Assembly (NCBI GenBank): GCA_013414795.1
Contig: CP058732.1
Location: 732,501-796,500, forward strand
DNA from: Candidatus Kapaibacterium sp.
GTDB taxonomy: Bacteria > Bacteroidota > Ignavibacteria > Kapaibacteriales > UBA2268
Reading direction: 5' to 3'
DNA length: 64,000 bases
Shown one piece after another: positions 28,023-37,155 of this stretch. The position numbers and the translations under genes were made by a program. The notes under the pieces were generated by a model. It ran no database searches. It was not told where the DNA came from and saw only the letters and a list, made by a program, of their open reading frames with translations. Within the stretch, counting starts at the first letter, position 1. Each line of letters begins with the position of its first letter.

Positions 28023-28390
28023 AGTTCACCTTTCATATATATCATCAATCGTTTCTGTTTATTTAAATCTTTCACTTTTTCACTTTGCAATTTCATACTT
28101 TTTTCGATAATATCCAAATTTATTTTTTCTTGTTCCAAAATTTTCTTTATTCTATTTAACCATTTGTTATGATTATTGCGAAAGTATAACTCGAGCGAGC
28201 TTATACTTGGTAACTTTTCAAATTCTTTGAAAAATGGATCCCTTTTGTCAAGGATTTCTTGTACTTTTTCGATCTTATCCGAATACTCTCCTTCGGAAGT
28301 AAGTAATTGGTACAATTCCGAAGTTGATTTTTCAATCTCTGTAATTACCTTTTCAACAAATTCTGGGCTATACTTTTGCGTTTGCAACAT
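28019..28390 (-). CDS. FliT/FlgN-like flagellar export chaperone (probable)
   Basis: A 123-aa all-helical protein without membrane segments. No strict motif is visible, but size, helical character (EFVEKVITEIEKSTSELYQ, RIKKILEQEKINLDIIEKSM) and position between flaG/fliD and flgM fit a FliT- or FlgN-type chaperone, which guards FliD or hook-junction proteins before export. It overlaps flaG by 23 nt and flgM by 4 nt, so the three are translated as a unit. Assignment rests mainly on context. Confidence 0.55.
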   Translation of the reverse strand: MLQTQKYSPEFVEKVITEIEKSTSELYQLLTSEGEYSDKIEKVQEILDKRDPFFKEFEKLPSISSLELYFRNNHNKWLNRIKKILEQEKINLDIIEKSMKLQSEKVKDLNKQKRLMIYMKGEL

Positions 28391-28784
28391 TTTTATCCTC
28401 GAGTGTTGATGCTATGTAACGAGCGATTTTCAAGGCAACTTCGGGCGGTATCTGTTGCACAACTTCCTTGGTTTGTGCATTAATCAATTTAAATATCATC
28501 TTTTTTGTTTGGTCGTCACGAGTAAATTGAATCATTAAATTCTCGTCGTTTATTATTTCTTCCAATCGTTTTGCTATTTTATCATAATCAATTGTTTTGG
28601 TTTGTTTTTTAGTATCTTCTTGGCTAATATTCTTCACAAAATTGTTGAAATTTGCCAATCCTCTTTCAACATTCTTTTCTTTCCTTTGATTCTCATTTAT
28701 AGGATTGGCAATTTGTGAAGTTCTAAAATCACCAAAATTTGTTTGCATTTCGTTTACTGGGGGACCTTCAATTGGATTTATCAT
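28368..28784 (-). CDS. flaG: FlaG family flagellar protein
   Basis: A 138-aa protein. The C-terminal ~70 residues match FlaG: LMIQFTRDDQTKKMIFKLI then NAQTKEVVQQIPPEVALKIA, the family hallmark being the QIPPE motif. FlaG proteins sit next to fliD and influence filament length, but their mechanism is not settled. The N-terminal half is polar and probably disordered. A strong GGGGAGG ribosome site precedes the ATG. It starts 18 nt after the fliD stop. Confidence 0.85.
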   Translation of the reverse strand: MINPIEGPPVNEMQTNFGDFRTSQIANPINENQRKEKNVERGLANFNNFVKNISQEDTKKQTKTIDYDKIAKRLEEIINDENLMIQFTRDDQTKKMIFKLINAQTKEVVQQIPPEVALKIARYIASTLEDKNVANAKV

Positions 28785-28802
28785 ATTTACCTCCCCTTAA
28801 CC

Positions 28803-30272
28803 TCAATAACGGTAATAGTTCGTTAAAAATATATTCGCAGTGTTCGAGAATGTGTTATATTGAGATTGTGCCTTCAAGTATGCCTCCAAGCTTCGAAAAT
28901 AATCATTTTTGTAATTCTCTGCTTGAATTTCAATTTTAGTTTCGAGCTCGGTAATTCTTTTCTGCATCTCATAAATTTGCTGTCGTACCAAGTTCGTTTT
29001 GTTTGTTAAATAATTGGTATCGCCAGAAAGAAGACCTGTAACGTTTTGTAGTTTTCTTACAAAACTATCGCTGGAAGTAAACAAGTCGGCTACTTTTGTA
29101 TAATCGGAAGCCAACGCTTCTTTAAGTTTTGTAAGATCAGAAATAGAAAGCGTCCCATCCGTATTTGTTTTAATACCAATTTCGTTCAAAAATTGGGGAT
29201 TTCCAGTTTGGGCAGATGTAATTGCTTGCGAAGGTATTACACGCAAATTAGAAATCAAATTTCTAAGCAATGGTTCATCACGGAGTAAACTTTTATTGCT
29301 GTTCAAAAATTGCAAAAGGTCATTATAAGCATTGACCAATGGAGTAAGCAAGTTTTGAACAGCATTTGTATCTACTTCGGTAGTTAATGTTACAGGTTGT
29401 GCACTGGCTTCTTGCGTCTTAAGTAAATTAAGGGTTACACCTTGAAGTACGTCAGAAATTGTATTCGAGCCTCTAACTACAATGATACCATTAACTTCAA
29501 TTTCGGAATCAAGTTGAGAAACATCAGCAATCTTGAAATGTGCATATTGGTTACCACTATTTATTGGTGTTCTAATGCTTGCGTTAGGATCGACATTATC
29601 AAATCCAAGGGCATTAAGAACTCCGCTTCCATTATCATCAAATTTAATATTATTATCTGAACCAGTGTTCTTTGAAGTAATTGTAAGTCTTACAGTAGAA
29701 TTAGTGTCTTTAATTACAGAAGCAGTAGCATTTACATCGGAAGTGTTATTTATTGCCTTTGCAATAAGTTTCAACGCATCTTCATTGCTTGTGTTTGGGT
29801 CAATCGAAACAGAAACGTCCTTGCCATTAATTTTAAATGTGAGATTTGAACCAGTAACAGCAAAATTTTGTGAAGCAGTCAATTGAGCCGAAATCAACAA
29901 ATCATTGGAGGCAAGCCGATTTACCTTCACGGTGTTAACTCCAAGTAGGGCTTCCCCCGTAGCAGTTGCAGTAACAATAGATGAGTCTGATGAATTAACC
30001 CGCCTAGTAACAAAAAACGATGATGCACCAGTAGCTGTAAATTTATCGATTTGAGACATTAAAGTACTGACCTTCGAACGCAAAGAGGAAAAGAAACTAC
30101 TCTTTTTTTCTAAAGTGCTTTTGCGGTCTTTAAGTTGATTTAATTTTCCAGATTGGGTTCTTTTGTATGCTTCAACCAACAAATCGGCTTGCGATTGGCT
30201 TGCCGAGTTGGTTTGCATCAAAGAGCTCAAAGCATTACTTAAAGAATCCAAACTAGAAGTTAAATCTGCCAT
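28803..30272 (-). CDS. fliD: Flagellar filament cap protein FliD (HAP2)
   Basis: A 489-aa protein that caps the filament and inserts flagellin monomers. The N-terminal coiled-coil region (residues ~1-80, with KLNQLKDRKSTLEKKSSFFSS cut short here as KLNQLKDRKSTLEKK) precedes FliD_N (TVKVNRLASNDLLISAQL). FliD_C follows from ~260 (ALASDYTKVADLFTSSDSFV) and ends in a coiled coil (LVRQQIYEMQKRITELETKI) with the usual hydrophobic C-terminus. The length fits the family. Ser/Thr/Asn-rich central strands could be glycosylated, though this is a guess. It lies 11 nt after fliS. Confidence 0.93.
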   Translation of the reverse strand: MADLTSSLDSLSNALSSLMQTNSASQSQADLLVEAYKRTQSGKLNQLKDRKSTLEKKSSFFSSLRSKVSTLMSQIDKFTATGASSFFVTRRVNSSDSSIVTATATGEALLGVNTVKVNRLASNDLLISAQLTASQNFAVTGSNLTFKINGKDVSVSIDPNTSNEDALKLIAKAINNTSDVNATASVIKDTNSTVRLTITSKNTGSDNNIKFDDNGSGVLNALGFDNVDPNASIRTPINSGNQYAHFKIADVSQLDSEIEVNGIIVVRGSNTISDVLQGVTLNLLKTQEASAQPVTLTTEVDTNAVQNLLTPLVNAYNDLLQFLNSNKSLLRDEPLLRNLISNLRVIPSQAITSAQTGNPQFLNEIGIKTNTDGTLSISDLTKLKEALASDYTKVADLFTSSDSFVRKLQNVTGLLSGDTNYLTNKTNLVRQQIYEMQKRITELETKIEIQAENYKNDYFRSLEAYLKAQSQYNTFSNTANIFLTNYYRY

Positions 30273-30283
30273 AATTCAACCTT

Positions 30284-30640
30284 TCACTTTTCAATTTCAA
30301 ATGCTTGGTTCCAAGCATTTCGAAGTTCTTGAATGATAAATATTGCATCATCGTATCTTTTTTGAAATACAAGTCTTTGCACATATTCGTATAGTCTATA
30401 AAGGCGAGTTGCTGTCTCTTCATAATCGAAATTAAGTGAAGCCATCAATTCGGCAAGGACGCGATTCATTTTGCTTATGTCTTTCTTCTTGGCGCTTACG
30501 ATAAATAAGTCGTACATTTTCAAAATTACTTTTTCCCTGGACCAAGAAAGAACCTCTTGTTCAAGATATTGAGGAATGCCTCCATCTTTCTTTATTCCAT
30601 AAGCCTTTGCTATCGCTGGATTTTGAACTGTTGTTGCCAT
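30284..30640 (-). CDS. fliS: Flagellar secretion chaperone FliS
   Basis: A 118-aa helical protein that binds the C-terminus of flagellin to prevent early polymerisation. Typical features are the start YLEQEVLSWSREKVILKMYD, then LAELMASLNFDYEETATRLY and RLVFQKRYDDAIFIIQEL. Position between flagellin and fliD is standard. The gap to flagellin carries a hairpin, so part of fliS transcription may be read-through from the flagellin promoter. Confidence 0.93.
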   Translation of the reverse strand: MATTVQNPAIAKAYGIKKDGGIPQYLEQEVLSWSREKVILKMYDLFIVSAKKKDISKMNRVLAELMASLNFDYEETATRLYRLYEYVQRLVFQKRYDDAIFIIQELRNAWNQAFEIEK

Positions 30641-30689
30641 TTTTCACCAATCAATTAAATAAATATTTACCTCAAATTTTATACCAATA

Positions 30690-30721
30690 CCGAAGGGAAC
30701 CCTTCCTGGGCGTCCCTTCGG
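30690..30721 (-). terminator. Hairpin after flagellin, probable partial terminator
   Basis: A 9-bp inverted repeat (CCGAAGGGA at 30690-30698, 14-nt loop, TCCCTTCGG at 30713-30721). On the minus strand the following sequence is only moderately T-rich (TATTGGTATAAAATTT), so it may let some transcripts continue into fliS-fliD. Such hairpins after flagellin genes help give flagellin a higher dose. Confidence 0.55.
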
Positions 30722-30770
30722 CTGGTTTTATGAACTTTTCCTGGTAATATCTTCATACTAGCCTAGGCTA

Positions 30771-31727
30771 TTACCTAAAAAGTTGCAAGAACGCTTGCGG
30801 TTGTTGATTTGCCTGTGTCAAGGAAATCAACGATGCCTGCAGCAAGAATTGTTGTTTAATCAATTCAAGTTGCTCTTGTGCAACGTCAGCATCCTCGATT
30901 CGGGAAATCGCAGCATTGTAGTTTGTAATCTGAGACTTCAACAATTCCTCGTGCGAACTAATTCTGTTTTGGATACCACCGAGATACGCAGCAACTTTAT
31001 TAACATTATCGATAGCCATTGCTAAGCTTGTCAACGTGGTGGCAATCACTGAAGTTGCAAAGATACCAAGGTTAGATTCGGAAACAGAGTTTAAACTTTC
31101 CAAGTCCAACCCACTAACACCAGCAAAATTTGTAGCGTGTCCTGCTGGGGAAGTTGCCCCAGAAATAGCATTCAAGTTGAAATTATTCGAAGCAACATTG
31201 AAGTCGGTATTACCAGTGGTAAGGTCGACACCAATTGAAAGTATAGTGTTATCAGCAAAGAAACCAATAGCCCATGTACCCGAGTAATTTCCCCAAAGGA
31301 GTTGCTTTCCACCGAACACAGTGGAGTCCACAACGAATTGGATTTGTTGAGCCAATCGATAGGATGCTTTTGCAAGAGCAACTTTTTCGGCAGTGCCCAA
31401 TGCACCAGTAGATGCCTGAGCAGCAGCATCTTTAATTTGGGTAAGCAAGTTTGTAATGTTGTCGAGAGCGTCTTGTGCTATCGAAGTAACATTCATTGCT
31501 TCGCCAGCGGCTAGCAACGCTTTCTTCAAAGCACCATTTCTTGCTTGCAAAGCGCGCGAAGTAATATAGCCAGCGACGTCGTCCGCAGCGGTGTTGATTC
31601 TTTTGCCAGTCGATAATCTCAACTGACGCAGAGCAATGTTGTTGCTCGCAGCCTGCAACGCATTATATACGTTTTCGGCAGGTGTGTTGGTTCGTATCCT
31701 CGAACCTTGTGCAATTGCTGTTGGCAT
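30771..31727 (-). CDS. fliC: Flagellin
   Basis: A 318-aa filament subunit. The N-terminal D0/D1 region is clear (NVYNALQAASNNIALRQLRL, then STGKRINTAADDVAGYI), as is the C-terminal one (SRIEDADVAQEQLELIKQ, then ASLISLTQANQQPQAFLQLF). The centre (~residues 140-215) is short, so outer domains D2/D3 are almost absent and surface Ser/Thr/Asn residues in that section would be the likely glycosylation sites. A GGGAGGT ribosome site and a sigma-28 promoter lie upstream. It is the only flagellin in this window. Confidence 0.96.
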   Translation of the reverse strand: MPTAIAQGSRIRTNTPAENVYNALQAASNNIALRQLRLSTGKRINTAADDVAGYITSRALQARNGALKKALLAAGEAMNVTSIAQDALDNITNLLTQIKDAAAQASTGALGTAEKVALAKASYRLAQQIQFVVDSTVFGGKQLLWGNYSGTWAIGFFADNTILSIGVDLTTGNTDFNVASNNFNLNAISGATSPAGHATNFAGVSGLDLESLNSVSESNLGIFATSVIATTLTSLAMAIDNVNKVAAYLGGIQNRISSHEELLKSQITNYNAAISRIEDADVAQEQLELIKQQFLLQASLISLTQANQQPQAFLQLFR

Positions 31728-31805
31728 AGTGTACCTCCCTGTTATAAATTAATAATAAACATTAGGGCATCCTGCCGAACACTATTTATTCCTAATTCAA
31801 TTCAA

Positions 31806-31832
31806 TTATCGACACATCATGCAAAAACTTTA
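31806..31832 (-). promoter_or_regulatory. Sigma-28 (FliA) promoter for flagellin
   Basis: On the minus strand TAAA (31829-31832), a 15-nt spacer and GTCGATAA (31806-31813) match the sigma-28 consensus TAAA-N15-GCCGATAA with one change. It lies ~80 nt before the flagellin ATG. Confidence 0.85.
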
Positions 31833-31877
31833 ATTTTTTTGAAACTTTTTATAGGTCGAAAATTTTCGGATTTTTCA

Positions 31878-31885
31878 TAATTTTG
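31878..31885 (+). promoter_or_regulatory. Candidate -7 element for lpxC/fabZ
   Basis: TAATTTTG fits TAnnTTTG and lies 26 nt before the ATG at 31912; no good -33 element is seen. Confidence 0.3.
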
Positions 31886-31911
31886 TTTCTTTTAAATTTT
31901 CAATTTTGTCA

Positions 31912-33315
31912 ATGGCTGAAAAACAACGAACTATTAAAAGACCGGTAAGTTTGACTGGTATTGGAATTCACACCGGAGAACAAACCACTATTACCTTCCA
32001 TCCAGCACCAGAAAACTATGGCTATCGTTTTGTTCGCGTCGACCTTCCGAATCCGATTGAAATTCCGGCTCTGGTCGATTATGTGGTTGACCTTTCTCGC
32101 GGTACAACAATTGGCATCGACGATGTTCGTGTACTTACTGTTGAACACGTTCTCGCCGCGCTTGTTGGTTTGCGAATCGACAATTGTCGTATAGAAATAA
32201 ATGGAAAAGAGCCTCCAGTTTTCGACGGAAGTTCTTTGCCTTATGCTGAAAAATTACTTGAGGCTGGTATTGTCGAGCAAGATGCCGAAAGAGAATACTT
32301 CGTCATTGATGAAACTGTACGCTACACTAATGAAGAAAAGGGGGTGGACATTGTTGCTCTTCCCACCGACGATTACAGAATCACAGTTATGATTGATTAC
32401 AATATTCCCGCTCTTGGAAGCCAACACACCGGCGTGTTCAATCTTGAAAAAGAATTTCTAACAGAATTTGCCCCCGCAAGAACTTTTTGCTTCCTCACTG
32501 AAGTCGAAGAGTTGTATAAACAAGGTTTAATCAAAGGTGGAAGCCTCAATAATGCAATTGTTATTGTCGACAAGGAACTAGACCAGGAAGAATTGGAAAA
32601 CATTCAAAAACTTTTTAATATTGAATATATTCCACAACCAAGGTCTGGAATTTTAAACGGAACTGGCTTAAGATTTAAAAACGAACCAGCCAGACACAAA
32701 CTTTTAGATATGCTTGGAGATTTAGCACTAATTGGTGTTCCAATAAAAGCACAAGTTCTGGCGGCTCGCCCTGGTCACGCCAGCAACTATGAATTTGCTA
32801 AAAAGGTTCGCAATTTATATTTGAAGAAACTTCCGTACTTAAAACTCCAGGGGAAAAAGAGTAAAGACGCTTTAATGGACATTTATAGCCTTCTTAAAAT
32901 TATGCCCCATCGCTACCCATTCCTTCTAATTGATAGAATTTTGGAGATTGACACCGAAACCAATACTATCACTGGTATTAAAAACGTAACCATAAACGAA
33001 CCTTTCTTTGCTGGACATTTCCCCGAGAAACCCGTTATGCCTGGGGTTTTACTTATCGAGGCAATGGCACAAACTGGAGGATTGATGCTTTTGAGTTCTG
33101 TTGATGCCTCCAACAAACTTCTTCTGTTTATGGGTATCGACAACGCAAAATTCCGTAAGCCAGTTATTCCTGGGGACCAACTTATTATGAAAGTTCAATT
33201 GATTGGAAAAAAATTCAATACATATAAATTCCACGGAGAAGCAACAGTAAATGGTCAAATTGTTGCAGAAGCGGATTTGCAAGCCGCTCTTGTTGACAGA
33301 AATATTCAGTTATAA
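31912..33315 (+). CDS. lpxC/fabZ: Bifunctional LpxC/FabZ: UDP-3-O-acyl-GlcNAc deacetylase and 3-hydroxyacyl-ACP dehydratase
   Basis: A 467-aa fusion. Residues ~1-310 are LpxC, the committed lipid A step: GIGIHTGEQTTITFHPAP, TVEHVLAAL with zinc ligand H79, and ARPGHASNYEFA with the late catalytic His. Residues ~320-467 are FabZ, a fatty-acid elongation dehydratase: KIMPHRYPFLLIDRIL, FFAGHFPEKPVMPG with the catalytic His, and LLIEAMAQTGG with the catalytic Glu. The fusion is a known marker of the Bacteroidota-Chlorobiota group. The ATG at 31912 is preferred over a TTG at 31906. lpxA follows 9 nt later. Confidence 0.96.
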   Translation: MAEKQRTIKRPVSLTGIGIHTGEQTTITFHPAPENYGYRFVRVDLPNPIEIPALVDYVVDLSRGTTIGIDDVRVLTVEHVLAALVGLRIDNCRIEINGKEPPVFDGSSLPYAEKLLEAGIVEQDAEREYFVIDETVRYTNEEKGVDIVALPTDDYRITVMIDYNIPALGSQHTGVFNLEKEFLTEFAPARTFCFLTEVEELYKQGLIKGGSLNNAIVIVDKELDQEELENIQKLFNIEYIPQPRSGILNGTGLRFKNEPARHKLLDMLGDLALIGVPIKAQVLAARPGHASNYEFAKKVRNLYLKKLPYLKLQGKKSKDALMDIYSLLKIMPHRYPFLLIDRILEIDTETNTITGIKNVTINEPFFAGHFPEKPVMPGVLLIEAMAQTGGLMLLSSVDASNKLLLFMGIDNAKFRKPVIPGDQLIMKVQLIGKKFNTYKFHGEATVNGQIVAEADLQAALVDRNIQL

Positions 33316-33324
33316 GGTGACACT

Positions 33325-34107
33325 ATGGCTTTAATTCAACATCCGACCGCCATCGTTTCTTCAAAAGCAAAAATTGAAGACAATGTTAAAATTGGACCCT
33401 ATTGCATTATCAATGACGATGTCTATATTTCGGAAGGAACTGAACTAATCGCCAATGTTTATTTAGATAATGGTGCTCAAATTGGAAAAAACTGTCTTCT
33501 TTTTCCTGGAGCCACCATTGCAACTAAACCCCAAGATTTAAAATATGATAACTCCCCGACAAAAGCTATTATTGGCGATAATAACGAAATTCGTGAATTT
33601 GTAACAATTCATCGTGGTACACAACACACTGGTGCTACAATTGTTGGAAACAATAACTTAATTATGGCATATTGCCATATAGCACACGACTGTCGCGTTG
33701 GTAACAATAACATTTTTGCAAACGTTGTTCAACTTGCTGGTCACGTCACTGTCGAAGATTGGGTTGTAATTGGCGGCGTGGTAAAAGTCCACCAATTCTG
33801 TAAAATTGGGGCACACGCAATGGTTGGTGGCGATGTAAAAGTAACCAAAGACATTCCGCCCTATACCCTTGTTGCAGACAATCCCGCAAAAGTAAACGGA
33901 ATAAACAAAGTCGGTTTAAAACGACGTGGTTTCACACAAGAAGTCATTAAAGAACTGGAAAATTTTTACAAATTAATTTTCCATTCTGGCTTTAACAATA
34001 CCGATGGAATCCAGAAGTACATTGAAACCCACCCAAATGGTATTCTTCCCGAAATACAACACTGCATAGAATTTATCAAAAGTTCCGAAAGAGGCGTTTA
34101 CCGATAA
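33325..34107 (+). CDS. lpxA: UDP-N-acetylglucosamine acyltransferase LpxA
   Basis: A 260-aa acyltransferase catalysing the first lipid A step. The left-handed beta-helix hexapeptide repeats fill the first ~190 residues. The catalytic His is in LIMAYCHIAHDCRVG; EFVTIHRGTQHTG and AGHVTVEDWVVIGG are also family-typical. The C-terminal helical domain contains GLKRRGFTQEVIKELENFY. Size fits the family. It is in an operon with lpxC/fabZ. Confidence 0.96.
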   Translation: MALIQHPTAIVSSKAKIEDNVKIGPYCIINDDVYISEGTELIANVYLDNGAQIGKNCLLFPGATIATKPQDLKYDNSPTKAIIGDNNEIREFVTIHRGTQHTGATIVGNNNLIMAYCHIAHDCRVGNNNIFANVVQLAGHVTVEDWVVIGGVVKVHQFCKIGAHAMVGGDVKVTKDIPPYTLVADNPAKVNGINKVGLKRRGFTQEVIKELENFYKLIFHSGFNNTDGIQKYIETHPNGILPEIQHCIEFIKSSERGVYR

Positions 34108-34134
34108 TTTGGTTATAAATTTTTAGGAGAAAAT

Positions 34135-35115
34135 ATGAAATTTAAACTCATTTTGGTAATATTTTACCTAATTGGTTGTTCTTTATCTTTATTTTCACAA
34201 GTTAAAGAAGTTGAAACAATTGTAAAAAGTAAACCCAAAGCCGACACAATTGGCTGGAAAAAAGGTGGCTTGCTTTCCATTAACCTTGCCCAGACCTCAT
34301 TGACAAATTGGGCTGCTGGTGGACAAAATTCAATTTCAATACAAGGCTTGCTTAGTTTGTTTTCCAGTCATAAGTGGACAATTTCTTATTGGGATAATTA
34401 TCTTGACATTGGTTATGGTTTACTCCAGCAAGGCGAAAACAAAAAGTTCATCAAAACCGACGATAAGTTCGAATTGACTTCAAAATATGGTTTACAGTTT
34501 CAAAAAAACTTTTTTACGGCTTTTGCATTGAACTTCCGTACTCAATTAACTGTGGGTTGGAACTACGGTAAAGACACTCAAAAAATCTCTAATTTCCTTG
34601 CACCCGCCTATCTTATTACTGCCCTCGGTATTGATTGGAAACCTTTGTCTGCTATTAGCGTTTTTGCTGCTCCTATGACTGGTCGCTTAACTTACGTCAA
34701 TGACGAAGAACTTGCGAACAAGGGTTCGTTTGGCGTAAAACCATCGGTTTACGATAGTCTTGGCAATATCATTGAAAAATCAAATAAAACCAAAAAAGAA
34801 TTCGGTGGATTCCTTCGTATTTACTTTTCAAAAAGTGATTTCAATTGGGAAGTTTTAAAGAACATTTCAATTACATCGAAATTAGATTTATTTTCTGATT
34901 ATTTAAACAAACCGCAAAATATCGATGTCAACTGGGAAAACATCATCTTTTTCAAGGTGAACAAAATTATTTCGATAAATTTAAGCACTCAACTGATTTA
35001 TGACGAAAATGTTAAAATACCAATTGATTCCAATGGCGATGGAAAGTTCGATTCTTTCGCTCCCAGAACCCAATTCAAAGAAATCTTTGGACTTGGTATT
35101 TCCTTAAATTTTTAA
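34135..35115 (+). CDS. DUF3078 protein, probable outer-membrane beta-barrel
   Basis: A 326-aa protein with a signal peptide (LILVIFYLIGCSLSLFSQ). The start of the mature part matches DUF3078: GWKKGGLLSINLAQTSLTNW, then AAGGQNSISIQGL. Alternating strands rich in aromatic residues, ending in the sequence LGISLNF with a terminal Phe, suggest a barrel recognised by the BAM machinery. Function unknown. A clear ribosome site (AGGAGA) precedes the ATG. It follows lpxA by 27 nt and may share its transcript. Confidence 0.75.
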   Translation: MKFKLILVIFYLIGCSLSLFSQVKEVETIVKSKPKADTIGWKKGGLLSINLAQTSLTNWAAGGQNSISIQGLLSLFSSHKWTISYWDNYLDIGYGLLQQGENKKFIKTDDKFELTSKYGLQFQKNFFTAFALNFRTQLTVGWNYGKDTQKISNFLAPAYLITALGIDWKPLSAISVFAAPMTGRLTYVNDEELANKGSFGVKPSVYDSLGNIIEKSNKTKKEFGGFLRIYFSKSDFNWEVLKNISITSKLDLFSDYLNKPQNIDVNWENIIFFKVNKIISINLSTQLIYDENVKIPIDSNGDGKFDSFAPRTQFKEIFGLGISLNF

Positions 35116-35119
35116 TTTA

Positions 35120-36064
35120 TTAAAAGTCACATTCAATTTTCGTTTGGGGAAATCTTTCTTTGAGTACGTAAATATAGTCGTGAGGAAGTTGGTTGTTTGT
35201 TAGCATTAACTTTTGTATTTGCTTCAAATTAAAAAGAGTATCGGGCAAAGCAGATAATTCGTTCCCACTCAAATCTAATTCTAATAAATTGTGTAGATTT
35301 CCAATGGTATCTGGTAATTCCACAATTTGATTTTCGTATAAATACAATTTGGTTAAGTTGGTTAAGTTCCCAATAGATAAAGGTAAATTTTTCAACATAT
35401 TTTTGTAAAGGCGTAATTTTTCGAGTAGCGAAAGATTTCCAATAGATTCTGGAAGGGAAACAAGATAGTTTTGTTGCACTTCCAATTTCTTCAATTTCTT
35501 GCATTTACCAATCGATTCGGGCAATGTAGTTAGTTTATTCTCAAACAAATAAAGTTCTTCAAGATTTTCAAGTTCTCCGATGGTTTCTGGAAGTGATTCA
35601 ATCGAATTGTTATTCAATGCTAATATTTTCAAATTCTTTAATTTTCCAATCGATTCTGGGATTTGCTTAATGTTATTATGGTTTAATGTAAGGACTTCTA
35701 ATTTCTCCAAGTTTCCAATTTCGTCGGGGATAACTTCAATTTTGTTCCAACTCAAATCAAGTTGCTTCAAGTTATTCAACTTAAACAAAATGTCTGGAAT
35801 CTTTGCAAAATTATTCCCGCCAAGTTCTAATTTTTCAAGATGTCGAAAATTTGCAAACTTTTCGGGTAGTTCAGTCAAATAATTGTTTTTAAGAATCAAT
35901 TCTTTAAGATTTTCGAATGCAAAGATTTCGTCGGGAACTGCTTCCAATTCACGCATATGTAAGTCTAACTTAGTTACTTCGAGTGGTTTTTTGAGTAACT
36001 CCGAAAGTTGGTTTCGTGTTCTTCCCGCTATGCTTTCTTTAATATTATCAAGTTTAGACTGCAT
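35120..36064 (-). CDS. Leucine-rich repeat protein
   Basis: A 314-aa protein made almost entirely of eleven or twelve 23-residue leucine-rich repeats of the form LxxLxLxxNxLxxLPxxIGxL (for example LEVLTLNHNNIKQIPESIG). The IP/LP plus IG pattern is the bacterial/plant-like Ras-group LRR type. No signal peptide, membrane segment or catalytic domain is seen, so a cytoplasmic binding scaffold is inferred; the partner is unknown. It converges on the DUF3078 gene with 4 nt between stops. Confidence 0.88.
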   Translation of the reverse strand: MQSKLDNIKESIAGRTRNQLSELLKKPLEVTKLDLHMRELEAVPDEIFAFENLKELILKNNYLTELPEKFANFRHLEKLELGGNNFAKIPDILFKLNNLKQLDLSWNKIEVIPDEIGNLEKLEVLTLNHNNIKQIPESIGKLKNLKILALNNNSIESLPETIGELENLEELYLFENKLTTLPESIGKCKKLKKLEVQQNYLVSLPESIGNLSLLEKLRLYKNMLKNLPLSIGNLTNLTKLYLYENQIVELPDTIGNLHNLLELDLSGNELSALPDTLFNLKQIQKLMLTNNQLPHDYIYVLKERFPQTKIECDF

Positions 36065-36164
36065 AATTATACTCTCAATTAATAAACAAAAATGTAATTT
36101 AATAATTTGGAACGAAACAATAGACGAAAAATATTAATTTTGAATTTCAATTTGGAGGTGAAAG

Positions 36165-37148
36165 ATGGTAGAGGAATTCTGGCGTTTCCGCAGATTAAGA
36201 ATGAATGCTATCGTTCGTAATATGGTTGCGGAAACTGTACTTACAAAAAACGACTTGATTTATCCTTTGTTTGTCATTCACGGGGAAAAAGTAAAAAACC
36301 CAGTTAAATCTATGCCTGGGGTCTACCAAATGTCAATAGATGTTTTGGTAGATGAATGCAAAAGCATAGTTGACTTAGGCATACCAGCCATAATTCTCTT
36401 TGGTATTCCAGACCATAAAGACCCGATGGGTTCCGATGCGTATTCCGAAAATGGAATTATTCAACGGGCTGTTCGGGCTATAAAGAAAGAAGTAAAGGAT
36501 TTGGTTATAATTACTGATGTCTGCCTGTGTGAATATACTTCACACGGACATTGTGGAATTCTCGATGGCGAAATCATCGACAATGATAAATCGCTTGAAA
36601 TTTATTCAAAAATTGCTTTAACCCAAGTTCAAGCAGGTGCCGATATGGTTGCTCCATCTGATATGATGGACGGGCGTGTCCAAAAAATCCGCAGAACACT
36701 CGACGAACACGGCTATGTAAATGTCCCAATTATGAGTTACAGTGCAAAATTTGCTTCATCTCTTTACGGACCATTTCGGGAAGCAGCGCAAGGAGCACCA
36801 AAATTTGGCGACCGTAAGTCCCACCAAATGGACTACCGCAACACCGACGAAGCAGTTCGAGAAGCAGAGCAAGACATCCTCGAAGGTGCCGACATTGTAA
36901 TGGTTAAACCTGCTGGAATGTATTTGGACATAATCCATAGAGTTAAAACCAACTTCCAAGTCCCAGTTGCTGCTTATCAAGTAAGTGGTGAGTATGCTAT
37001 GATAAAGGCTGCGGGAGAAAAAGGTTGGCTCGACGAGGAAAAAGTGATGATTGAATCGTTGTTCGCAATCAAACGAGCGGGCGCAGACTTAATTTTGACC
37101 TACTTCGCAAAGGATATCGCAAAGTTGATTGATAAAGGAGTTATCTGA
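36165..37148 (+). CDS. hemB: Delta-aminolevulinic acid dehydratase (porphobilinogen synthase)
   Basis: A 327-aa enzyme condensing two ALA molecules to porphobilinogen in tetrapyrrole synthesis. The two Schiff-base lysines are K195 (YSAKFASS) and K248 ([10 protein letters not shown]). The Cys-rich zinc site [14 protein letters not shown] (C120, C122, C130) indicates the zinc-dependent type. Length is normal. A near-perfect GGAGGTGA ribosome site lies before the ATG. An aspartate kinase gene starts 7 nt later. Confidence 0.97.
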   Translation: MVEEFWRFRRLRMNAIVRNMVAETVLTKNDLIYPLFVIHGEKVKNPVKSMPGVYQMSIDVLVDECKSIVDLGIPAIILFGIPDHKDPMGSDAYSENGIIQRAVRAIKKEVKDLVIITDVCLCEYTSHGHCGILDGEIIDNDKSLEIYSKIALTQVQAGADMVAPSDMMDGRVQKIRRTLDEHGYVNVPIMSYSAKFASSLYGPFREAAQGAPKFGDRKSHQMDYRNTDEAVREAEQDILEGADIVMVKPAGMYLDIIHRVKTNFQVPVAAYQVSGEYAMIKAAGEKGWLDEEKVMIESLFAIKRAGADLILTYFAKDIAKLIDKGVI

Positions 37149-37155
37149 TTGCTTT

